Source of the DNA: Candidatus Phosphitivorax anaerolimi
GTDB lineage: Bacteria; Desulfobacterota; Desulfomonilia; UBA1062
DNA: 38,724 nucleotides
NCBI GenBank assembly: GCA_001896555.1
Contig: MPOS01000041.1
Coordinates: 1-38,724 of the forward strand
Direction: 5' to 3'
The notes beneath the pieces were generated by a model. That model was given only the letters and a program-made list of their open reading frames with translations. It ran no database searches and had not been told where the DNA came from. Shown here piece by piece: positions 1-8,435 of the stretch. Made by a program: the position numbers and the translations under genes. The stretch's first letter is position 1, and each line of letters starts with the position of its first letter.

Positions 1-123
1 AAATATACAATGAATCCCATAAAGAAAAGCTGGTCTTGCCGTTAAAACTACTTCTTTAAAAGGTAAATTATTGGTAACATCAATAAGTGAGGCAACACGA
101 TGAGGTTTTTTAATTGACGCCAA
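1..123 (-). CDS. possible partial gene running off the left edge
   Basis: An open frame reads leftwards from a TTG codon at 121-123 to the window edge, giving 41 residues beginning MASIKKPHRVASLIDVTNNL. The residue mix looks protein-like, and the other frames I read here contain stops. An in-frame TGA lies directly before the TTG, and the ribosome-binding site is weak (AGTGGG). The DNA is much more AT-rich than the rest of the window, which could mark transferred DNA or a different replicon segment. I do not recognise a family. The true start may differ, and this could be a chance frame because only 41 codons are visible. Confidence 0.3.
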   Translation of the reverse strand, partial: MASIKKPHRVASLIDVTNNLPFKEVVLTARPAFLYGIHCIF

Positions 124-396
124 TCAATAGCCCACTACACAATCAGAAAGCAGAAAGCTTCGATAGCTTGAGGATAGCGACGGTTAGTCAATATTAATAA
201 ATATATCAAATGACTATCTCAATCAGAGATCGTGCGACACTGAATCCATATTCTAAAAGGGTTCATAGCTCTCATGATGGTACGATAACATCCTGTCTCA
301 TGTGAATGTCTAGTACGATCAAATCTCAGCTTATACAAATTATGTTATCCATAACACAACAAATGGTTTTGTTCATCTTCACTGACCATTTCTTCA
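124..396. other. AT-rich intergenic region with a 14-bp palindrome
   Basis: No convincing gene is visible here. The segment is AT-rich compared with the GC-rich coding DNA that follows. A perfect palindrome TGTTATccATAACA lies at 343-356, about 40 bp upstream of the candidate -35 box of the formate dehydrogenase operon. That is a plausible place for an activator or repressor site. I cannot name the regulator. Confidence 0.4.
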
Positions 397-442
397 TTGA
401 CACTCTTGATGGAAAACCTCTATATGTATTTTGATACATATA
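397..442 (+). promoter_or_regulatory. candidate sigma-70 promoter plus overlapping palindrome for fdnGHI
   Basis: TTGACA at 397-402 is followed by an 18-bp spacer and TATATG at 421-426, a reasonable -35/-10 pair. The -10 box sits inside a perfect inverted repeat with 9-bp arms (421-429 and 434-442; left arm TATATGTAT) and a 4-base centre. A dimeric regulator bound there would cover the -10 and the start point. The gene start follows at 474 behind a strong Shine-Dalgarno (GGGAGGAGGG, near 459-468). Confidence 0.45.
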
Positions 443-473
443 TATCTTACAACATAACGGGAGGAGGGCTTTC

Positions 474-3400
474 ATGGAACTGACGCGAAGGGGCTTTTTG
501 AAGCTGACCGGTGCCATAGGAGCATCGTCGGCTCTGGGCCTGAACTTCAAGCCGGTGAATGCGTACGCCGCCGAGTTGAGCAAATCGAACCGGATCAAGT
601 CGGCGAAGCAGTACACCACAATCTGCGCCTACTGTTCATGCGGCTGCGGCCTGATCTGCAGCGTTGACAGCCTGACGGGCAAGATCTTCAACATCGAGGG
701 AGATCCGGAACATCCCATCAACGAGGGTGCACTCTGCGCCAAAGGGGCCGGCTTCTTCGATCTGACCGAGGCCAACAAGCACCGCCTCACAAAGGTTTTG
801 TACCGGGCGCCATACAGCGACAAGTGGGAAGAGAAGAACTGGGACTGGGCCTTCTCTCGGATCGCCCGCTTGGTCAAGGATACGCGCGATAAGGATTTTG
901 TCGTTACGAACGAAAAAGGCCAGCTGGTCAACCGCACCGAGTCCATCGCGCACCTGGGCAGTTCCAACATCGACAATGAAGAATGCTGGCTTATCAGCCA
1001 GTCAGTGAGGGCGATGGGCCTGGTGTATATCGATCACCAGGCAAGGGTTTGACACAGCCCCTCCGTAGCGGCTCTGGGAGAGTCGTTTGGCAGGGGTTCG
1101 ATGACGAACCACTATATCGATCTGAAAAACAGTGATGTAATCCTCATTATGGGCAGCAACGCGGCGGAGCACCATCCCCTCGCGTTCAAATGGATCATGC
1201 GGGCAAAAGATGCGGGCGCCCGGGTCATCCACGTAGACCCCCGCTACACTAGGACCTCGGCTCGCTGCGATTACCATGTCCCGTTACGCTCGGGCACGGA
1301 TATCGCCTTTTTAGGTGGTATGATCAACTACATCATCACCAACAAAAAATACTTCCGCGACTATGTGGTGAACTATACCAACGCCTCATTCCTCGTGAAC
1401 CCCGACTTCTCTTTCAAAGACGGCCTGTTCTCGGGGTATGACGCGAAGAAGCGCTCGTACAACAAGGAAACCTGGACATTCCAGAACGATGCGAACGGCG
1501 TTCCGCTCAAAGACCCGACCCTGGAGCATCCGCAGTGCGTGTTCCAACACCTGAAGCGGCACTACTCCCGATACACCCTGGAAAAGGTCTCGAGCATCAC
1601 CGGCGTCTCCGAGGAAAATCTCCTGAAGGTGTATGAAGAGTACAGCGCCACCGGAGCACCTGACAAGGCCGGGACGGAGTGCTACGCGCTCGGATGGACT
1701 CACCATACCACCGGGAGCCAGATCATTCGGACCATGTCCATCATCCAGCTTCTCCTGGGCAACATGGGTATCGCGGGCGGCGGCATCAATGCACTCAGGG
1801 GCGAACCCAACGTGCAGGGCTCCACTGATCACTGCATCCTCTACGGCAACCTGCCCGGCTATCTGAAGATGCCCACCGCCTCACTGGCGACCCTGGGGCA
1901 GTATCTCAAGAAGAACACGCCTACATGCAACGATCCGCAGTCGGCGAACTACTATCAGAACTATCCCAACTTCTTCGTGAGCTGGCTCAAGTCTCTCTAC
2001 GGTAATGCGGCGACCCCGGAAAACGAGTTCGGCTATTCCTGGCTGCCCAAGCTCGATGACGGGAAGCATTATTCGCAGCTGCACCTCTTCGACCGGATGT
2101 ACAAAGGCGGGGTAAAGGGCCTCTTCGCCTATGGGACCGACCCTGCAGTGAGCTCTCCGAACACGAACAAGGTAAGAAAAGCTCTTGAAAAGCTCGACTG
2201 GCTCGTATGCGCCAACATCTTCGACAACGAGACAGCTTCCTTCTGGTTCGGCCCCGGCGCAGACCCCAAGCAGATCAAGACCGAGGTGTTCCTGCTGCCG
2301 GCTGCGGCCACCATGGAAAAGGAAGGCAGCCAGAGCAACAGCGGCAGATGGGTGCAGTGGAAGTACAAGGCTGCTACGCCCCCGGGAGACGCCATTTCCT
2401 GCGGAGACATCCAGATCCGGATGATGGATGCGATCAAGGCCCTCTATGCAAAGGAAGGCGGCCCGAATGCGGAATCGATCCTGAACCTCAAGTGGGACTA
2501 CAAAGACCGCCAGGGCAACATGGACGTGCTCAAGGTCGCCAAACAGATCAATGGGCACTGGGAGGCCGATGTAGAGGTCGTTGACGCCGGCCAGAAGAAG
2601 CTCTTCAAGAAGGGCGGCCTGGTACCCACCTTCGGCATGCTCAGGAGCGACGGCACCACCTCGTGCGGCAACTGGATCATGTCGGGCAGCTTCGGCGAAG
2701 ACGGAGAGAACAAGATGGCCCGTCGCGGCAAGGAAGATCCAACCGGCCTTGGCCTGTATCCCAACTGGTCGTTTGCATGGCCCGTAAACCGGAGGATCAT
2801 CTACAACCGGGCATCCTGCGACATCTACGGCAGGCCCTACAACCCAAAGAAAAAAGTCCTGGAATGGACCGGAGATAAGTGGGTAGGCGATGTTCCCGAC
2901 GGACCGTGGCCGCCCATGGCGGACAAAGAGAAGGGCAAGTATCCCTTCATCATGAAAACCGATGGAGTGGCATCGTTGTTCGGCCCGGCTATGGCGGAAG
3001 GTCCGTTCCCTGAGCATTACGAGCCGCTCGAAGGCCCGCTTGCCAAAAACCCGCTGTCGAGCCAGCTGATCAACCCGACCATCGAGCTCTTCTCAAGCGA
3101 CGTCGATCAGGTGGCGAACGCCAGCGAGAAGTTCCCCTATGTGTGCACGACCTACTCCTGCACCGAGCACTGGTGTTCGGGCGCGCTCACCCGCTGGCAG
3201 GCGTGGCTGCTTGAGATGCAGCCCGAGCTCTACGTAGAGATCGGCGAAGAGCTCGCCAGAGAGCTCGAGATCGCAAACGGCTCGAAGGTAAAGGTGTCCT
3301 CGGCCAGGGGCGAGGTGACATGCATCGCCATGGTCACCAAGCGCTTCAGGCCGTTTATCATCGAAGGCAAGACCGTCCACCAGGTGGGGCTGCCCTTCAA

Positions 3401-3524
3401 TTACGGCTGGCTCTATCCGAAAGACGGCAGCGACAGCACCAACTTCCTCACACCGAGCGTTGGAGACGCCAATACCTTCTGTCCCGAGTACAAGGCGTTC
3501 ATGGTCAACGTGACCAGGATATAG
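474..3524 (+). CDS. fdnG: formate dehydrogenase-N type alpha subunit, selenocysteine-containing, Tat-exported
   Basis: This is the catalytic molybdenum/tungsten bis-MGD subunit that oxidises formate to CO2 on the periplasmic side. The frame is open from 474 to 3524 apart from one TGA at 1050-1052, giving 1016 residues, the usual FdnG length. That TGA lies in the context ARV-U-HSPSVA, where family members carry selenocysteine, so it is Sec193, followed by the conserved His194. The N-terminus has a twin-arginine signal (TRRGFLK, residues 4-10) with a likely cleavage site near AYAA (residues 30-33). A [4Fe-4S] site is formed by Cys51, Cys54, Cys58 and Cys88. Automated callers would split it into a 192-residue and an 807-residue piece. 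It is followed after 10 bp by the beta subunit. No maturation gene (fdhD, fdhE, selABCD) is present in the window. Confidence 0.96.
1053..1085 (+). promoter_or_regulatory. bacterial SECIS-like hairpin
   Basis: Directly after the in-frame TGA, CGGCTCT (1069-1075) can pair with AGAGTCG (1079-1085). This gives a 7-bp stem (one G-U pair) with a GGG loop at 1076-1078. Bacterial SECIS elements place an apical loop with a G in its first two positions roughly 16-37 bases after the UGA, and this one is about 24 bases away. It would recruit SelB for Sec insertion. The fold was read by eye. Confidence 0.7.
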
Positions 3525-3534
3525 GAGGCAGGCC

Positions 3535-4323
3535 ATGAAAAAGACAGAATACATCAAATTGATCGACACAACCAGGTGCACCGCATGCCGCGGCTGCCAG
3601 GTGGCCTGCAAGCAGTGGAACGAGATGCCAGCATCGAGAACAAGAAACTTCGGGAGCTATCAGAACCCTCCCGATCTTCAGTGGAATACCTGGACATTGA
3701 TCCGCTTCCAGGAACACGTGGACAAAAACGGCGATTTCAAATGGCTCTTCCGCAAGGACGGATGCATGCACTGCACCGAGGCTGCGTGCATCAAGGTCTG
3801 CCCGAGCGGGGCATTGTATCATACCGAGTTCGGTACCGTGGGGATCAACCAGAAGCTCTGCATCGGCTGCAAGGCATGCATATCCGCCTGCCCCTTCGAC
3901 ATTCCCCGGTTCAACCAGGAGACCGAGAAGGTCTACAAATGCGACCTGTGCTATGACCGGCTCAAAGGCGGCCAGCAGCCGGCCTGTGTACTCTCCTGCC
4001 CCACCAGCGCGATAACCATCGGAGAAAGGGAGGCCATGATCGACAAGGCCTACCGCCGGCTCGACCAGCTGGGCGGCAAGGGAGTTGTATATGGCGACAA
4101 GTTCGTAGGCGGCACGCATGTGATGTATATTCTGTCCGAGGACCCGGCCGTGTACGACAAGCTCCCCGTCAAGCCGCGCATACCGGCATCCGTCATCCTG
4201 TGGAAGAATCTCTTCAAGCCGTTCACCCTGATCGGAATGGGTGCCGTAGCAGGCATGGCAGCACTTCACTACCTGATCAAGGGCCCGCACGAGGTCCACG
4301 AGAAAAAGGAAGGAGACGAGTGA
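3535..4323 (+). CDS. fdnH: formate dehydrogenase beta subunit, four [4Fe-4S] ferredoxin-type
   Basis: This electron-transfer subunit passes electrons from the alpha subunit to the membrane cytochrome. Four cysteine groups are visible: Cys15/18/21/25, Cys77/80/85/89, Cys109/112/115/119 and Cys136/139/151/155, the pattern of the FdnH/HybA family. A single hydrophobic helix at about residues 228-247 near the C-terminus should anchor it to the membrane, as in FdnH. At 262 residues it is slightly shorter than E. coli FdnH. It starts 10 bp after fdnG behind a GGAGG site and ends one base before the gamma subunit start, so the three genes form one operon. Confidence 0.95.
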   Translation: MKKTEYIKLIDTTRCTACRGCQVACKQWNEMPASRTRNFGSYQNPPDLQWNTWTLIRFQEHVDKNGDFKWLFRKDGCMHCTEAACIKVCPSGALYHTEFGTVGINQKLCIGCKACISACPFDIPRFNQETEKVYKCDLCYDRLKGGQQPACVLSCPTSAITIGEREAMIDKAYRRLDQLGGKGVVYGDKFVGGTHVMYILSEDPAVYDKLPVKPRIPASVILWKNLFKPFTLIGMGAVAGMAALHYLIKGPHEVHEKKEGDE

Positions 4324-4324
4324 T

Positions 4325-4957
4325 ATGTCGGGCAAAATCCAGAATATGGTACGGGTGACCGACCCCATCGAGCGTATCGCTCACTGGCTGCTCGCCGGGA
4401 GCTGTCTGTTCTGTCTGTTTACGGGCCTGGGAATCATGTTCCGTTCGTGGGAATTCATCCCAGAGCTCCTGGGCGGCTTGTACGCCGTGAAATGGATGCA
4501 CATCTTCTCGGGTGTGGTCTTTGCGTTTGCTCTTGCCTATGCCTATGTGATGTGGAAAAAAGACTGCGCCTTCGAACCGGATGACGCCAAATGGATCGCT
4601 CAGGGCGGCGGATACCTTTGGAAGACGAATAACCTGCCGCCGGTCTATAAGTACAATGCCGGCCAGAAACTCTTTTTCTGGTTTGTGGTGGTGTTCGGCG
4701 CACTCATCGTGCTGTCGGGCCTGGTGATGTGGAACCCCACCGCATTCCCGATTGCCGTGGCAAGGTGGTCATATGCGCTCCATGCACTGAGCGCGCTCGT
4801 GATCGGGTCGTTCTTCGTGGTGCACCTCTACCTGGGCACCATCGGGAACCCGGGCACCTTCCAGGCAATGACCACGGGCTGGTGCTCAAGGGCCTGGTGC
4901 GAGACCCACTGCCCCCGGTGGCTTGCTGAACGCGAAAAAGGTTCATCAGAATCTTAA
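4325..4957 (+). CDS. fdnI: formate dehydrogenase gamma subunit, cytochrome b556
   Basis: This integral membrane di-haem cytochrome b delivers formate-derived electrons to the quinone pool. It has 210 residues with about four hydrophobic helices (near 22-40, 56-76, 114-136 and 152-172). Candidate haem-ligand histidines are His20 (ERIAHW), His59 (MHIFSG), His153 (YALHAL) and His167 (VVHLYLG), the arrangement seen in FdnI/FdoI. The start codon lies one base after the fdnH stop. It is the last gene of the operon and is followed by a strong hairpin. Confidence 0.95.
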   Translation: MSGKIQNMVRVTDPIERIAHWLLAGSCLFCLFTGLGIMFRSWEFIPELLGGLYAVKWMHIFSGVVFAFALAYAYVMWKKDCAFEPDDAKWIAQGGGYLWKTNNLPPVYKYNAGQKLFFWFVVVFGALIVLSGLVMWNPTAFPIAVARWSYALHALSALVIGSFFVVHLYLGTIGNPGTFQAMTTGWCSRAWCETHCPRWLAEREKGSSES

Positions 4958-4980
4958 AAAAAGAAAAATCAGGAATACCT

Positions 4981-5094
4981 TCACCCCCATTCGGGAGAAA
5001 CCCTTGGGCAGGGGTTTCTCCCGATACTTCTTGCAATCAGCGAGATATACAGTCCTATAAAACTCAGACGAACACCGAATACAGTCTTTTTCAT
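4981..5094 (-). CDS. possible 37-residue hydrophobic peptide
   Basis: The ATG at 5092-5094 has a fair Shine-Dalgarno (AAGGGGTGAG) and lies 23 bp after the stop of the cysteine-rich ORF 5118-5279 on the same strand. The product would be 37 residues with a hydrophobic stretch at about 5-21. Its 3' half runs through the terminator hairpin, which argues against it being conserved coding sequence. No family recognised. Confidence 0.2.
   Translation of the reverse strand: MKKTVFGVRLSFIGLYISLIARSIGRNPCPRVSPEWG
4991..5024. terminator. strong hairpin after the formate dehydrogenase operon
   Basis: TCGGGAGAAACCC (4991-5003) and its exact complement (5012-5024) form a 13-bp stem with an 8-base loop, 33 bp after the fdnI stop. 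The T-tract on the plus side is weak (TACTTCTTG). On the minus strand a T-rich stretch (complement of 4957-4975) follows, so the hairpin may serve both strands between converging transcripts. Confidence 0.7.
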
Positions 5095-5117
5095 GAGTGT
5101 CTCACCCCTTGCCACGC

Positions 5118-5279
5118 TCACTGCTCATCCGCCGGCTGATCCCGGAAAAGATGCTCAGGCGGCTCATAGAATCCCTCCTGCTGTTTCTCCACGAGCAGAC
5201 AGATCTGTCCACAGCACTGTTCACACAGATCCCTTCCGGTGCACCCCTCCTCCTTAAGCTCGGCCCTGCCGTCTTTCAT
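5118..5279 (-). CDS. small cysteine-rich hypothetical protein
   Basis: The frame codes 53 residues from ATG 5277-5279, with five cysteines in the middle (EEGCTGRDLCEQCCGQIC, about residues 11-28), a spacing that suggests a metal or iron-sulfur site. The frame stays open upstream to a TAG before 5342. Those extra 21 codons (including QACILQASLL) also look like protein, but they contain no ATG, GTG or TTG. Either the start is the internal ATG, or the gene is truncated or damaged at its 5' end. It converges on the formate dehydrogenase operon. I do not recognise the family and infer no function. Confidence 0.45.
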   Translation of the reverse strand: MKDGRAELKEEGCTGRDLCEQCCGQICLLVEKQQEGFYEPPEHLFRDQPADEQ

Positions 5280-5357
5280 GAGCAGGCTTGCTTGCAGGAT
5301 GCAGGCCTGTCCGGGACCATATTGATTTTCTTCCCGCTCCCCCTACTCTAAATCCTA

Positions 5358-5375
5358 AGATATGCGAGCATATCT
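5358..5375. promoter_or_regulatory. 18-bp palindrome between divergent genes
   Basis: AGATATGCgaGCATATCT is a perfect palindrome lying between the minus-strand cysteine-rich ORF and the plus-strand lipoprotein gene at 5434. This is a position where one dimeric regulator could control both. The rest of 5280-5433 shows nothing else beyond the open upstream frame described for the small ORF. Confidence 0.4.
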
Positions 5376-5433
5376 CCTGTTCTAGCATGAATGCGGGCTT
5401 TCATCACCCCCTTGTACACAGGATAGAGAAGTC

Positions 5434-5919
5434 ATGAAACTGAAAGAGCTGTTCTTTGTTCTGGCAGTCGTCACCGCAGCCGGGTGCGCCGCCGATGAGG
5501 AGGCCTGGTCTCCCTGGTGTGATTTCAGGGGATACTGCCGTCTGAAACTCGCCGTGCAGGTGGAATCAAAGCCCAGCGGGGCCGAAGTCTATCTGGACCA
5601 TGATTTCAAGGGGACCACGCCCTGCACCGTGCTTCTTGAGGCCGCGCCTATCATTATCGGGCAGAAGCAGATCATCGTATCCCCGGTGGGCGGCAGCGAC
5701 CGGTACTTCATTCGAAACTCCCGCTACCAGGGCGAGACACCCTATACCCTCTGGGTGATGAAAGACGGATACGAGCCCTTGAGTCATACCCTCATCATGG
5801 AGCAGATATTTCCCGCCGAGGCCCTCCTGCATGACAAACTGTATGAAAAGTCTGTGACCGTGACCTTCGAGCTGGAAGAGCGCAACCTTCCCCCGCCCTC
5901 TTCAGCAGAGGCCGACTAG
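5434..5919 (+). CDS. PEGA-domain lipoprotein
   Basis: A 161-residue exported lipoprotein. The N-terminal hydrophobic segment ends in a lipobox-like TAAGC with Cys18 as the lipidated residue. A PEGA-type beta domain begins near residue 40 (VQVESKPSGAEVYLDHDFKG), followed by a second glycine/proline-rich repeat (YQGETPYTLWVMKDGYEPLS). PEGA domains are found in surface and cell-envelope proteins of many anaerobes and usually have a structural or binding role. No catalytic residues are apparent. It appears to be a single-gene unit. Confidence 0.8.
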   Translation: MKLKELFFVLAVVTAAGCAADEEAWSPWCDFRGYCRLKLAVQVESKPSGAEVYLDHDFKGTTPCTVLLEAAPIIIGQKQIIVSPVGGSDRYFIRNSRYQGETPYTLWVMKDGYEPLSHTLIMEQIFPAEALLHDKLYEKSVTVTFELEERNLPPPSSAEAD

Positions 5920-5956
5920 CCATTACCTGCCGATTCAAATTCCTGCTTTCCCTAGG

Positions 5957-5975
5957 ATATAACAATGTGTTATAT
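5957..5975. promoter_or_regulatory. 19-bp palindromic operator candidate before the HgdB-type pair
   Basis: ATATAACAatgTGTTATAT, with 8-bp perfect arms and a 3-base centre, lies 78 bp upstream of the ATG at 6053. The half-site TGTTAT also occurs in the palindrome at 343-356 upstream of fdnG, although the two half-sites face the other way there. The size suits a TetR- or GntR-type dimer. No regulator gene is adjacent. Confidence 0.45.
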
Positions 5976-6052
5976 ATTACCTTGATTTTGTGATATGCTC
6001 CCGCGGCAGGCCGCCCGGCAATGCCAGCGATTTTGCGGCAAAGGGGGATAGG

Positions 6053-7195
6053 ATGAAAGGCTTTCTGGATTCTCTTGCAGACTTGAAGTCACAGGGCCAC
6101 ACCCTGGTCGGGTGCTTCCCGCTCTACCCTCCCCTGGAGCTGCTCCACTCATTCGGCCTCACCCCGGTCGTGCTCTGGGGCTTAAGACAGGACATCACGC
6201 GCCTGACCAGGAGCGACCGGCACCTCCAGCCCTATGCCTGCGGGGTGGCCCGGTGCTTGAGCGAGTTCGTGCTCTCCCAAGGCGGCGAATTTCTGGATGC
6301 GATATTCATGTACAATGCCTGCGACACCCTGAGGAACCTGCCCGAGATCCTCCAGAGCGGACTGGAGCAAGACGGATCATCGCTTCCCCTGTTCAGGCTC
6401 CATATCCCCGCAGTCCCGATCAATCCGCCCTCTGCATCGAATTATCTGGAAGATCAGATATGGGAACTCACGAAAGAGCTGAAGAAGTTCACCGGGAGAT
6501 CATTCTCTGGCCCGGCTTTTCTGAACAGCACCGTGCTCTACAACCAGCAGCGCATGCTGATCGGTGAGCTCGAGCACCTTGCCGCAACCGGCCGGCTGGG
6601 CTTTGCGGACTGCGCCGATATCGTCCTGTCGGCGGGCAGGATGCCCGTATCCGACCACATCGCCCTCATGGAGCATACGATCCGGGATGCGGCAAACCGG
6701 ACACCCGGGGAGCCGGCGGCCAGAATCATGCTCAGCGGAATCCTCCCGCCCCCGGCAGCATTGCTGGATGTGATGGAACAGGCCGGTCTCATGGTTGTTG
6801 CGAACGATCTCGCCGCCATGAGGCGCTCATACGGCTACCTCCCAGCAGCATCATCGGACCCGGGTGCGTACTACGAAGACCTCTACAGCAATCACCATCC
6901 CTGCACGACCATCCTGCCCTCAGCAGACCGGAGGCTTGAGCACATCATGAAGACCGCACGGGAGAACACCGTGCAGGGATTCATCTTTGTAGGCGAGAAA
7001 TTCTGTGAATACGAGTACTTCGAGATCCCGATCATCGCACAGATGCTTGCGGCGGAGGGTGTCCGTACGCTCGAGCTGGAAATCGGCATTGATGACACCC
7101 TGAATCTCGATGCGCACCGGACCAGGATCGAGGCCTTTGCCGAGATGCTCCGCCAGGAGACGGGGCGTTCAAGGAGGGACAAAGATGCCGTCTGA
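6053..7195 (+). CDS. 2-hydroxyacyl-CoA dehydratase/benzoyl-CoA reductase-type subunit (HgdB/BcrC-like)
   Basis: A 380-residue member of the HgdB family, oxygen-sensitive [4Fe-4S] or double-cubane proteins that are reduced by a dedicated ATP-driven activator and perform very low-potential reductions or dehydrations of acyl-CoA. Family cysteines are visible: Cys63/Cys68 (YACGVARC), Cys90 (MYNACD) and Cys318 (GEKFCEYEYFEIP). The start is taken at 6053, because AAGGGGGATAGG precedes it and the family motif LVGCFPLYPPLELLH then falls near residue 18. The longer frame from 5990 adds an unlikely leader. It overlaps the next gene by 11 bp. No activator ATPase lies within the window. Substrate unknown. 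Confidence 0.85.
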   Translation: MKGFLDSLADLKSQGHTLVGCFPLYPPLELLHSFGLTPVVLWGLRQDITRLTRSDRHLQPYACGVARCLSEFVLSQGGEFLDAIFMYNACDTLRNLPEILQSGLEQDGSSLPLFRLHIPAVPINPPSASNYLEDQIWELTKELKKFTGRSFSGPAFLNSTVLYNQQRMLIGELEHLAATGRLGFADCADIVLSAGRMPVSDHIALMEHTIRDAANRTPGEPAARIMLSGILPPPAALLDVMEQAGLMVVANDLAAMRRSYGYLPAASSDPGAYYEDLYSNHHPCTTILPSADRRLEHIMKTARENTVQGFIFVGEKFCEYEYFEIPIIAQMLAAEGVRTLELEIGIDDTLNLDAHRTRIEAFAEMLRQETGRSRRDKDAV

Positions 7196-8435
7196 TCACA
7201 TTCAGGGCGGGTTCAGGAAGAATACATCGGGCAAACGCCTGAGCACCATGATCATGAACGACTATCTCGATCTCCACCGCCGGGCATCGGAAGGCGCCTT
7301 CGTCGTGTGGATCGCCATCATAGTTCCGGCCGAGCTGTTCAGCGGGTTCGAGAACGTAGTGTACGGCGTTCCCGAAAGCCACGCGGCCCTGTGCGCAGGC
7401 AAGGGAGCAGGCCCTGTCCTGTGCGAGAAGGCCGAGGGCTTCGGATACTCAACCGACCTGTGCTCATACGCACGGATCGATATCGGCACCGCCTTTGACG
7501 GCGGCAAGGACTCCCCCACCTTCGGCCTGCCCCGGCCGGATCTGATCATCAGCAACAACAACAACTGCTCGCTCCTGGTGAAGTGGTTCGACGTCTACCA
7601 TCGCGCCTGGGGAGTGCCGCACCTGGTGCTGGACATCCCGTTCTGCTATGAGAACCAGAAGGATCGTGACTTCCGCTATATCATGGACCAGTTCGGAACG
7701 CTCATCAGCACCATCGAGGAGATGAGCGGCCAGAGGTTCGATCGGGACAAGGCCCGGGAGTCGGTACGGCTCTCGAGCGAGGCGATGAAGGAGTGGAAGC
7801 GCTTCCTGGGATTTGCCGCGCACCGGCCTTCGGGAATCACGGCCTTTGATTCGTTCGTGCAAATGGCCCCGATCCTCACCTCGCGCGGGACCCAGCGGCT
7901 CGTGGATCACTACCGCCTCCTGGCCGACGAGACCGAGGAGCAGGTAAAAAACGGCATTTTCCCGGTCCCTGACGAGAAGTACCGGCTCCTGTGGGACAAC
8001 ATCGCGCCCTGGCACCAGCTCAGAAAGATGTCCGGCAGGCTGGCCGGCTTGGGCGCCAACATCACCTCGGCCAGCTACACCTACTGCATCGGGGCACTCG
8101 AGGGAGAGTACGACCCGTACGAATTCGACGGGAATGATCCCCTTGCCTGGCTCGCGCGGCTGCAGAACTTCTCGGTGTGCCCGCACGGCCTGAACCTGAG
8201 GAGAAAGGCCATGAAGGAGGTCATCGAAAGGAATGCGATCGACGGCGTGGTCTTTGCCAGCAACCGGAGCTGCAAGGTCTACTCCCTCATGCAGATGGAT
8301 CAGATGAGATATATCAGAGAAGAGCTCGGAATCCCATGCGTCATGATCGACGTCGACCATGCCGACGTGCGCAAATACAGCGAAGAGGCCGCCTTTACCC
8401 GGCTCGAAGCGCTGCTGGAGATGATCGACGCCTGA
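7185..8435 (+). CDS. 2-hydroxyacyl-CoA dehydratase/benzoyl-CoA reductase-type partner subunit (HgdA/BcrB-like)
   Basis: A 416-residue partner of the preceding protein. Diagnostic segments are DLCSYARIDIG (Cys93), ISNNNNCSLLVKWFD (Cys128) and FASNRSCKVYS (Cys363), which match the three cluster cysteines of BcrB/HgdA-type subunits. The ATG at 7185 follows AAGGAGGGACAAAG, which lies inside the end of the upstream gene. The 11-bp overlap indicates translational coupling and a heterodimer. The sequence does not let me separate a dehydratase from a reductase or a double-cubane reductase. Selenium/sulfur-handling genes follow on the same strand after a 200-bp gap. Confidence 0.85.
   Translation: MPSDHIQGGFRKNTSGKRLSTMIMNDYLDLHRRASEGAFVVWIAIIVPAELFSGFENVVYGVPESHAALCAGKGAGPVLCEKAEGFGYSTDLCSYARIDIGTAFDGGKDSPTFGLPRPDLIISNNNNCSLLVKWFDVYHRAWGVPHLVLDIPFCYENQKDRDFRYIMDQFGTLISTIEEMSGQRFDRDKARESVRLSSEAMKEWKRFLGFAAHRPSGITAFDSFVQMAPILTSRGTQRLVDHYRLLADETEEQVKNGIFPVPDEKYRLLWDNIAPWHQLRKMSGRLAGLGANITSASYTYCIGALEGEYDPYEFDGNDPLAWLARLQNFSVCPHGLNLRRKAMKEVIERNAIDGVVFASNRSCKVYSLMQMDQMRYIREELGIPCVMIDVDHADVRKYSEEAAFTRLEALLEMIDA

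Noticed and set aside
5097-5351. 84-codon plus-strand ORF starting with GTG
   Set aside because: Leu-rich antisense shadow of the cysteine-rich minus ORF; no ribosome-binding site.
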